Shown: positions 1 through 6,500 of the stretch, piece after piece | Layout: every line of letters starts with the position of its first letter | Position numbering within the stretch: the stretch's first letter is position 1 | Assembly: GCA_050740255.1 (NCBI GenBank) | Contig: JBOICV010000061.1 | Span: forward strand, 1-8,689 | Direction of reading: 5' to 3' | Source: JBOICV01 sp050740255 | GTDB taxonomy: Bacteria; Pseudomonadota; Gammaproteobacteria; Nevskiales; JBOICV01 | DNA length: 8,689 bases | The notes under the pieces: model-generated | What the model was told of the DNA's origin: nothing | Seen by the model: only the letters and a program-made list of their open reading frames with translations | Database searches by the model: none | Position numbers and translations under genes: made by a program

Positions 1-491
1 GGGGCGGCTTTTTCGATCATGTGGTGCCGCCGCTGCGGCCGGTCAGCGCTGCCGAATCCACGCTGGGCAACGATGGCCGGCTGGGCTTCCGCGTGCCGCT
101 CGCGCTGCTGGGTCCGCGCGTACGCAAGGCGCACGTCACGCATCACGAGTTTGATCCCAACTCAATCCTGAACTTCATCTGCTGGCGCTTCGGCCTCGAA
201 CCGCTGGGTGTGCGGCACGATTCGCTCAATCTCGCGCATGCCTTGGATTTCGAGAATCCGCCGCGCACCGATGCGCCCAAGTTCGACGTGCCCGATCTAC
301 TCCTCACGCCGCTGTGCAATATTTTCCCCCTGCCGTTCGTGGGCGATCCTCTGGGCTTGGCAACGCTCGAGCAAATGCTGCGCGATGCGCTGCCACTAGC
401 GCTTTCGACGCCGCAGATTTCGGCAATCGAGCACCGGCTGGAGCTGTTCCAGGTGCTTAACATTGCGCGCCAGAACGGCTTTCCGATCTAA
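1..491 (+). CDS. Phosphoesterase (phospholipase C / acid phosphatase family), C-terminal part
   Basis: The 5' end lies outside the window; the open frame runs from base 3 to a TAA at 489-491, giving about 162 residues. It opens with GGFFDHVVPP, matching the family signature D-E-x-GGFYDHVPPP, in which the Asp-Glu pair just before the Gly-Gly binds the catalytic metal; here that pair would fall just beyond the left edge. Next comes a G-FRVPLALLGPRV stretch, the usual GxRVPxxxxSP segment, then HHEFDPNSILNFICWRFGLEPL, the conserved H-x-(F/Y)D-x-x-SIL-x-FI region, and an LNLAHALDF motif typical of the C-terminus. Such enzymes hydrolyse phosphodiesters or phosphomonoesters and are usually exported, but export cannot be judged without the N-terminus. 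The GTG at 21 is internal, not a start. Family assignment is firm; substrate is unknown. The gene converges on the minus-strand GIDE gene, with a REP pair between the two stops. Confidence 0.85.
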   Translation, partial: GGFFDHVVPPLRPVSAAESTLGNDGRLGFRVPLALLGPRVRKAHVTHHEFDPNSILNFICWRFGLEPLGVRHDSLNLAHALDFENPPRTDAPKFDVPDLLLTPLCNIFPLPFVGDPLGLATLEQMLRDALPLALSTPQISAIEHRLELFQVLNIARQNGFPI

Positions 492-497
492 TTCTGT

Positions 498-557
498 GTA
501 GGAGCGTGCCCGCACGCGACGCGTCCTCACCTCCATCGCGGGCAGGCCCGCTCCTAC
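498..557. repeat. Inverted REP pair (REPIN-like) between convergent genes
   Basis: Two 22-base arms face each other: GTAGGAGCGTGCCCGCACGCGA at 498-519 plus its last bases, and the reverse complement of a near-identical arm at 536-557. They differ at three positions. Each arm is itself a small palindrome (504-517 and 538-551). This resembles the GTAGGAGCGGGC-type REP common in Pseudomonas and relatives. It fills the gap between two convergent stops and could form a large hairpin that protects or ends both transcripts; that role is inference. No T-run follows, so it is not a classical intrinsic terminator. Confidence 0.8.
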
Positions 558-559
558 CC

Positions 560-1507
560 CTAGCCCGAGGCTGAGAGCAGGTTGCGGGCGAGCAACAGCC
601 AGGCGCTGACTACAAAACCGGTCGCAAACAGCACAAAACCGCCGAAGGCGCTCCAGCGGTAATGCCGGATCAGCTTGTGCTGCGGCACCGTAGACAGCAG
701 AAACGGCCGGCCGTCGGTCGGCCGTGTCAGTACGTGCAGGCCGGGCGTGATGGCGCGGTCGATCTGGTCGCGTCGAACCCGCTGCAAGGCCACGCGCCGC
801 ATCGCCTCCCACTCTTTCATATCCAGTTTGCCGTCCTTGTTTACATCGAAGCGGGCTAGCAGTTTCTGCTGATCCTGTTTCCATTCAGTCACCAGCGCGC
901 GCAACTCTTCAGCCTCGTCAAAATGTCCGCCGTCGGCGGCGCGCTGAGTGCGGAACAGGCCGATGACGTATAGCTCATCGTTTTCCTTGACCAGTTCCTC
1001 GCGGTAGCGATAGCGAGCGAACAGGCCGAACAGCCCCGACCCAGGGCCGCGCTGTGGCCAGGGCGTGCTGCCGTACCAGGAGCGCTTCAAGCTCGGACGA
1101 ACGTCGGCGCCGGCCGGATCGACGATGCAACTGCCGGTTTCGTCTTCCAGCTCGAAGATACTGTCGCTGGTTTTTTGATCTATCGTTGTCCAGCGCGACT
1201 CGCGCCGGCCATTGCGATAAGTGGTTTGCTTTTCCTCGATGATGTAGCGCCACCAGATACAGCGTGTGCCGGACAAAGGACAACGAATAGGATCGCCGGG
1301 TAACAGGCGGCCGTCGCCTTCCAACTCCAGATAGCCTTGCGCGGCCGAGCGGATTTTCGAAGTCGGCGTGTCCAGAATCAGCCGCGCTTTGCCTAATGAG
1401 TGGACCAAGGTCCAGAAACCGAATAAGGCGACCAGCGCGATACCGCCGGTCCACAGCCAGAAATGGCGTGGCTCGGCCTGGGCCAGACTTAGAATGAGTT
1501 CTTGCAA
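560..1507 (-). CDS. Two-TM GIDE-domain membrane protein with an EF-hand
   Basis: This is a 315-residue protein. A hydrophobic helix lies at about residues 16-36 and a second at about 287-308. Between them, residues 45-185 look like the GIDE domain (MUL1/E3-ligase-associated family), including CPLSGTRCIWWRY at 76-88 and YRYREELVKENDELYVIG near the end. Residues 221-232 form a textbook EF-hand loop (D221, N223, D225, G226, D229, E232). Only seven residues follow the second helix, so there is no RING domain and no reason to expect ubiquitin ligase activity. Flanking basic residues (K40, R42; K-x-x-RHYR before helix 2) suggest the large middle domain is cytoplasmic. The start is TTG: an in-frame TAA sits two codons upstream and no ATG or GTG fits before the first helix. 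It lies downstream of lemA on the same strand, a pairing seen in other bacteria. Molecular function is unknown. Confidence 0.8.
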   Translation of the reverse strand: MQELILSLAQAEPRHFWLWTGGIALVALFGFWTLVHSLGKARLILDTPTSKIRSAAQGYLELEGDGRLLPGDPIRCPLSGTRCIWWRYIIEEKQTTYRNGRRESRWTTIDQKTSDSIFELEDETGSCIVDPAGADVRPSLKRSWYGSTPWPQRGPGSGLFGLFARYRYREELVKENDELYVIGLFRTQRAADGGHFDEAEELRALVTEWKQDQQKLLARFDVNKDGKLDMKEWEAMRRVALQRVRRDQIDRAITPGLHVLTRPTDGRPFLLSTVPQHKLIRHYRWSAFGGFVLFATGFVVSAWLLLARNLLSASG

Positions 1508-1531
1508 GCCTTACGCCGCCTTTAGCGCATC

Positions 1532-1597
1532 CGTCACACCGGCGGAAGCCGGTGTCCAGCTTTAAAAACCTGGATTCCGGCTTTCGCCGGAATGACG
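1532..1597. repeat. Inverted REP pair between lemA and the GIDE gene
   Basis: Two 28-base arms (1532-1559 and 1570-1597) are inverted around an 11-base AT-rich centre. Each arm contains an 8-bp stem with a four-base loop: ACACCGGC/GCCGGTGT at 1536-1555 and ATTCCGGC/GCCGGAAT at 1574-1593. Read in the same orientation the loops are GGAA and GAAA, both of GNRA type. This is the dispersed GTCATTCCGGCGAAAGCCGGAATCCAG class found in many proteobacteria, unrelated in sequence to the pair at 498-557. It lies in the 113-base gap between two same-strand genes and might lower or stabilise the downstream part of the message; that is inference. Confidence 0.85.
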
Positions 1598-1620
1598 CAA
1601 GAAGTGAATCAGACCCACCA

Positions 1621-2202
1621 TTAGCTTTTGAACAGCGCCTTCATGTCCACGTCGCGCTTTTCTTCCTCGCTGAACTTCAGCAGTTCAGCATCCTTGAAGC
1701 TAAACAGACGCGCCACGATCACATCGGGGAACTGCTCGATGCGCACGTTGTTCACGTTCACGCACTCGTTGTAAAACTCGCGCCGGTCGGCGATCTGCTC
1801 TTCCAGCGACGTGATGCGCGCTTGTAATTGCTGGAAGGTCTGATTGGCTTTCAGGTCGGGATAGGCCTCCGCCACCGCGAACAGCTTGCCGAGCCCCAGC
1901 CGCATCTGCGTTTCCGCCTGCCCGACGCCTTTCACGTCACCGGCCTCACGTGCCGAGTGCGCCGCTGCGCGCGCCTGCATCACGCGTTCCAGCGTGTCCT
2001 TCTCAAACCCCATGTACTGCTTGCAGGTCTCGACCAATTTGGGCAGCTCGTCGTGGCGCTGCTTCAGTAGCACGTCGATATTGCTCCAGGCTTTGCTGAT
2101 GCCGTGTTTGAGATTGACCAGCGCGTTGTAAATGACCACCGCATAAGCGATCAAGGCCAGCGCCAGACCGAGCCAGACAAAATTCATCACTGCGGAATCC
2201 AT
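1621..2202 (-). CDS. lemA: LemA family membrane protein
   Basis: The 193-residue product has the usual LemA length and order. A single N-terminal transmembrane helix spans about residues 8-28, followed by the conserved segment YNALVNLKHGISKAWSNIDV and LLKQRHDELPKLVETCKQY. Further along are the characteristic AYPDLKANQTFQQLQ (about 113-127) and REFYNECVNVNN with an RIEQFPD block (about 141-160). The rest is predicted to be helical bundle. Basic residues after the helix favour a cytoplasmic soluble domain. The ATG is supported by the strong Shine-Dalgarno GAGGGGAG at 2209-2216, six bases upstream; Met6 is a less likely start. LemA proteins are widespread but their biochemical role is not settled. 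Here lemA precedes the GIDE gene on the same strand and is divergent from gpmA. Confidence 0.93.
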   Translation of the reverse strand: MDSAVMNFVWLGLALALIAYAVVIYNALVNLKHGISKAWSNIDVLLKQRHDELPKLVETCKQYMGFEKDTLERVMQARAAAHSAREAGDVKGVGQAETQMRLGLGKLFAVAEAYPDLKANQTFQQLQARITSLEEQIADRREFYNECVNVNNVRIEQFPDVIVARLFSFKDAELLKFSEEEKRDVDMKALFKS

Positions 2203-2242
2203 CGCTTTCTCCCCTCAATATCGACCAGTGCGGATAGCCTGC

Positions 2243-2252
2243 ATGTTACACT
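2243..2252. promoter_or_regulatory. Possible overlapping -10 elements for gpmA (+) and lemA (-)
   Basis: In the 90-base gap between the divergent starts, the plus strand reads TGTTACACT (2244-2252), an extended -10 with TACACT as the hexamer. The minus strand of the same place reads TAACAT (complement of 2243-2248), also a 4/6 match to TATAAT. No good -35 is seen on either strand; TCGACC at 2221-2226 is spaced too far. A symmetric -10 could serve both directions. Weak evidence, stated as a candidate only. Confidence 0.3.
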
Positions 2253-2292
2253 CGACGCCCGTTTTGCACACCGTTTCTACCGCTTTTCCGCC

Positions 2293-3042
2293 ATGAGCAC
2301 CAAGCTCGTTTTGCTGCGCCACGGCCAGAGCCAGTGGAATCTGGAAAACCGTTTCACCGGCTGGGTGGATGTGGACATCACCGAGCAGGGACGGGTGGAG
2401 GGGATCGAGGCGGGCCGCTTGCTTAGGGCGGAAGGGCTGCAGTTCGATCTGGCGTTTACGTCGGTGCTGAAACGCGCGATCCGCACGCTGTGGCTCACGC
2501 TGGATGAACTGGATCAGATGTGGATACCGGTGGAGCGCTCCTGGCGGCTCAATGAGCGTCACTACGGCGACTTGCAGGGACTCAATAAGTCGGAAATGGC
2601 GCAGAAATTCGGCGACGCGCAGGTCACGCTTTGGCGCCGCAGCTTCGACGTGCCGCCGCCGCCGATGGACGCCAAGAATCCGAATCACCCGCGCTTCGAT
2701 CGGCGCTACGGACATCTCGATCCGCATTTATTGCCGGGCACCGAGTCGCTTAAGCTCACGCTGGATCGCGTACTCCCATACTGGGACGATCGCATCGTGC
2801 CGGAGGTGCGCGACGGCAAGACCGTGCTGATCGTCGCGCATGGCAATTCGCTGCGTGCGCTAGTGAAGTATCTGGACAATATCTCGGACCAGGACATCGT
2901 CAGCCTCAATATTCCCACTGGCGTGCCCCTGCTGTACGAGTTGGGCGAAGACCTGGAAGTGCTCGATCGCCGCTATCTGGGCGATCCCGAAGTGGTGAAA
3001 GCTGCGGCAGAGGCGGTGGCGAAGCAGGCGAGCGCAGGTTAG
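2293..3042 (+). CDS. gpmA: 2,3-bisphosphoglycerate-dependent phosphoglycerate mutase
   Basis: The enzyme interconverts 3-phosphoglycerate and 2-phosphoglycerate in glycolysis and gluconeogenesis, in the cytoplasm. The 249-residue product has the full-length size for bacterial GpmA (about 250). It opens with KLVLLRHGQSQWN, giving the phosphorylated His10 with Arg9. Other family features follow: NRFTGWVDVDIT (19-30), the SVLKRAIRT segment with Arg61, LNERHYGDLQGLNK with general acid Glu88, and VAHGNSLRAL with His183. The frame stays open upstream to 2104, but that part overlaps lemA and lacks family sequence; the ATG at 2293 gives the standard N-terminus. There is no clear Shine-Dalgarno before it, which is unusual for a highly expressed enzyme. 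No other glycolytic gene is adjacent. The stop overlaps that of the convergent HExxH gene by four bases. Confidence 0.97.
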   Translation: MSTKLVLLRHGQSQWNLENRFTGWVDVDITEQGRVEGIEAGRLLRAEGLQFDLAFTSVLKRAIRTLWLTLDELDQMWIPVERSWRLNERHYGDLQGLNKSEMAQKFGDAQVTLWRRSFDVPPPPMDAKNPNHPRFDRRYGHLDPHLLPGTESLKLTLDRVLPYWDDRIVPEVRDGKTVLIVAHGNSLRALVKYLDNISDQDIVSLNIPTGVPLLYELGEDLEVLDRRYLGDPEVVKAAAEAVAKQASAG

Positions 3043-3509
3043 CTCGGCTGGACCGCCGCCTCGATCAAGCCTCGCTCCAATAACCATTGCCGGGCATCCT
3101 CCGCATCGCGCTCGAACCAGTTGCTCGCGGAGCCGAGACGGAAGCTATAACCCCAGGCATCCATATCCTTGAACATCCGCTCGCGTCCAAAGCCGGGCAC
3201 TGCATCGGCCAGCAGAATCTGCAGATAATTCACCGCGCGTTCTTCCAGCTCATCGGCCCGCGCATCGGTGTGCAAACCGGCGCGGCGCTCGGGCATCATG
3301 CAAATCCAGTGACACGCCTCGTGCAGGACGGAGTGCAAGGGTGTGTCGTCGCGCGCATACAGCACGTCGCCAATCAAGCCGGCTTCGGTTTCACCCCAGT
3401 AACTGCCGGGAATCGCAGTATTTACCGCAACCCGCGTCAGCTTGAGGCCATAGCATTCCAGCAGGCTTGAAACCCCTGCGAAATCGGCGTCTTTGAGGCG
3501 GAGAGGCAT
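3039..3509 (-). CDS. Uncharacterised small protein with an HExxH motif
   Basis: A 156-residue soluble protein with no signal peptide or membrane segment. The core is PLHSVLHEACHWICMMPERR, holding an HEACH motif at residues 63-67, the HExxH pattern of zinc metallopeptidases. A conserved-looking acidic stretch, DELEERAVNYLQILL (about 86-100), follows 20 or so residues later and could supply a third ligand such as Glu87, Glu89 or Glu90. The C-terminal part (MDAWGYSFRLGS, then WFERDAEDARQWLL) looks well structured and ordered. From memory similar proteins occur as conserved hypotheticals in other gammaproteobacteria, but I cannot name a characterised member. Zinc binding and peptidase activity are therefore inference. 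No obvious Shine-Dalgarno precedes the ATG at 3507-3509, though no alternative start fits better. Probably a real gene given the clean frame and motif. Confidence 0.75.
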   Translation of the reverse strand: MPLRLKDADFAGVSSLLECYGLKLTRVAVNTAIPGSYWGETEAGLIGDVLYARDDTPLHSVLHEACHWICMMPERRAGLHTDARADELEERAVNYLQILLADAVPGFGRERMFKDMDAWGYSFRLGSASNWFERDAEDARQWLLERGLIEAAVQPS

Positions 3510-3522
3510 GAAAAACTACTAA

Positions 3523-3551
3523 TGGTCAGGGTTTGGGGGCGAGCGTATATT
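3523..3551 (+). promoter_or_regulatory. Candidate sigma70-type promoter of the acylase gene
   Basis: TGGTCA (3523-3528) matches four of six -35 bases and TATATT (3546-3551) matches five of six -10 bases, with an ideal 17-base spacer. This would start transcription near 3558, leaving a leader of about 40 bases. It lies in the divergent gap between the HExxH gene and the acylase gene. The AT-rich -10 stands out in this GC-rich sequence, but no experimental support is available. Confidence 0.5.
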
Positions 3552-3599
3552 AGCTGCGGAATCCCGTAAAAAAGGGATGCACGCGGCGGAGGAGAGAAT

Positions 3600-6500
3600 A
3601 TGCGTGTAGGTGCTTATTGCCGGTTGGCCGGCTTTGCTTTGGCTGCGACGGCTGTGCTCAGCGCCTGTGGCGGCGGCAATAGCGATAGTTTCATCGCTGG
3701 CGGCGGTTCAGGATCGGGACCCGCGCAGCCGCCTGCGGCGGGTAGCATCTTCCTCAATGTGGTGCCGCCGGGCGCCAATGGCAATTCCGCCGGCGGCTGT
3801 TGCGGTCCAGTGCCGGGCGTACCGGCGCTGCAGTACCCGCCCAACTTCCGCGATCAGCTCGACCTTTACGGCAATCTCGCCTATGCCCAGCAAGGGCTGA
3901 AGTCCGACACCTGCACGCCGCCGAAGAACATCGGTGAGCACCAGCAGAAATCCGATCAAGCCTGCAACTACTTCAAAGATCACGGGCTGGAACCGGATAG
4001 CGTCGTCTCCACCCGCGAGCTGACCGCGCCCAACGGCAAGAAGGTGACGATTAGGCGCAATGGCTGGGGTGTTCCTTTTATCAATGGCGAGGATCGGGCC
4101 TCGGCGGAATATGGCCTCGGTTTCGCCAGTGCTCAGGACCGGCTGTGGCTATGGGATGTGCTGCGCAACGTCGGTCGCGGCCGCGCTTCCGAATTCCTCG
4201 GTCCGGCCAGCACCATTTACGATCTGGATTTGCAGTTCGGCGGGGGCGGAGGCTATAGCGAAGAGGAGCTGACCCAGCTCGCCGAGGCTGCCATCGCAAA
4301 AATCGGCCCGCTGGGCCCAATTTTCCGCAGCGACGTCGAGATGTTCGTCGCCGGGATGAACGCTTACATTGATTTCCTGCTTACACTTGAAGGTTTGACC
4401 CAAATCCCGCCGGAGTACGTCAGCCTGGCGCTGGCGGTGCTGCCACTGCCGCTCAAGTTCCCGCCGCGTGACTTCACGATGAACGATATTGTGGCCAACG
4501 CGGTCTTGATTCAGGCTCAATTCGGCCGCGGCGGCGGTGGCGAAGCAAGCAATCTCAATCTGCTGCAAAAGCTCGATCCCAGCTTCGGTGCCGGCTCGAC
4601 CAGTATTCCGAAGGCGGCTTGCGACCTCTGGCGTGATCTGCGCCACGCCAACGCCCCGGATGCGGCCTATACCACCAATGTTTCCTTTCCCACGCAGTCG
4701 CCCGCCAGCGTCAGCGAAACCTGCCCACAGGCTTTGCCGGCCGGTGCTGCAGTCTGGGACGCGGGCAGCCTGCGCACCCGCGAGCTTCTTGTAACAACCG
4801 CTGCCTTGCCAATCCCGCTGAGTTTGCCGCTCAGCCTCAATATTCCTTTGCTGCAGCAGCTGGCCAAGACGGACCATGCTGAGGTCATACCGTACCGACC
4901 CGGTTACCAGCGTCCGCGTCACGATCCCGCTGCGGAAAAAGTATTCAGCGGCACCGCCGCGATGCTTGCTTCATGGGAACACGTCATGCCGGCGATGTCG
5001 AACTGGATTGGCGCGAATGCCAACCAGACCAAGGCAGGACATCCGATTATCGTGGCCGGCCCACAAACCAGCTACTTCGTGCCGCAACTGCTGTGGGAGG
5101 CTGCGGTGGTATCGAACGGCGGCACAGAGTTCGAGTTGGCCGGGCGCGGCATCAGCACCGTCAATCTCCCTTACGTCACGCTCGGCCGCGGGCTGGCGCA
5201 TGCCTGGAGTGCGACCTCAGCCGGGTCCGATCTGATTGATACGCGTGTATCCAGGCTGTGCAATATGAATGGCAGCGCGGCCTCGCGCGACGATGTCAAC
5301 GGCGACGGCTTTCCCGATGCCGACGGCTACTTGTTCAAGGGCCAGTGCGTGCGTTTTTACAAGCGGCGCGACGTCTGGACCGCAATTCCCACAGTGGCCA
5401 GCATCGCGCTGGGTGGGCCGCTCCTACCTGAGCAGGTGCAGCGGCATATTCTGCGCACCCACTACGGCCCGGTGACGCACACCGCGACCGTAAACGGCGC
5501 ACCGGTGGCGATCTCTGAACAGCGCAGCACTTTCTTCGGCGATGTGGACACGACCGCACCCTTTGCATTGCTGACCACCACCGGCAAAGCGATGACGCAT
5601 ACGCGCTTCAAGCAGTTGTTCAACAGCACCTCCAGTACCTTCAACTGGATTTACGTGGATAAGAATGACCTCGCCTTCATCCAGAGCGGTCTCTATCCGC
5701 AGCGGCATCCGGGCCAGCACCCCGAACTGCCGGTGTGGGGCGACGGCAATTTCGAATGGGTGGCCGATCAGAATCTGCCGGCGGACTTCTTTACTCGGTT
5801 CGGTGGCGACGGTAACAGCGGCGCGCAAGGCTTTCCCAGTCGCGCGCAACCGGTTGCGCAGGGCGATCCACTGAACGGCTACTTCGAGTGGCCTGGCTAT
5901 CTGCCGTTGTCCGCACACATCCAGGACACCAATCCATCGCAAGGCTATCTCGCGAACTGGAACAATGCCGGTGCGCGCGGCTGGTGGGCGGCCGATAGCA
6001 ATGGCACCTACGGCCCCACGCATCGCATGGAATTGCTGCAGCAACGTCTGCTCGCTTTCCGCAACGCCGGCCGCAAGCACGATGTGGCCAGCATGATCGA
6101 GATCATGGGTGACGCCGCCTTTACCGATTTGCGCGGACAGGATTTGCTGCCGCTGCTATTGCAAATCCTCAAGACCGGCCCGCTCAGCGCCGACCAGCAG
6201 GCCGTGGTGGACTTGATGCAGCAGTGGATGGACGAGGGCTCCAGCCGCTGGATTACCGGCGGTCCTGGCCTCGGCAGCTTCCGCCGCGATCGCGATAACA
6301 ATGGCAGCTACGACATGCGCGCCGCTGTGGTGTTCATGGACGCCTGGTATCCGAAGCTGATCGATTCAGTGCTGCCGCAAATGGTCGCGGTCGAGGCGCA
6401 GGGCGCGTCGCTACTGACCGGCCGCTACGATGCGCCGCGGGCCCAAGGCTCGGCTTATCAGGAAGGCTGGTATCAGCACATGAAACGCATCCTGCAGATG

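Noticed and set aside
396..884. 162-codon minus-strand frame overlapping the phosphoesterase and GIDE genes
   Set aside because: It crosses the REP pair and two real genes; Arg-rich low-complexity product with no recognisable domain.
560..1507. GIDE protein as a bacterial ubiquitin ligase
   Set aside because: There is no RING domain; the protein ends seven residues after the second membrane helix.
2104..2292. In-frame extension of gpmA upstream to 2104
   Set aside because: It overlaps lemA on the other strand and has no family sequence; the ATG at 2293 gives the normal GpmA N-terminus.
3561..3578. Small hairpin ATCCC/GGGAT in the acylase leader
   Set aside because: Only five base pairs with an A-rich loop of eight; too weak to call a terminator or riboswitch.
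2903..4850. Identical CAGCCTCAATATTCC in gpmA and in the acylase
   Set aside because: Both encode SLNIP in frame within conserved or plausible protein sequence; a chance coding match, not a repeat element.
4149..4922. Long open frame of 257 codons on the minus strand inside the acylase gene
   Set aside because: It is a by-product of GC-rich codon use opposite a well-supported gene; no motifs, no Shine-Dalgarno, odd composition.
5411..5430. GGGCCGCTCCTACC inside the acylase, similar to a REP arm
   Set aside because: The match is short, codes for the in-frame GGPLLPEQ, and shows no palindromic partner.
5424..6080. 218-codon minus-strand open frame inside the acylase gene
   Set aside because: Same reason: the plus strand here encodes the conserved beta-chain core including Asn788.
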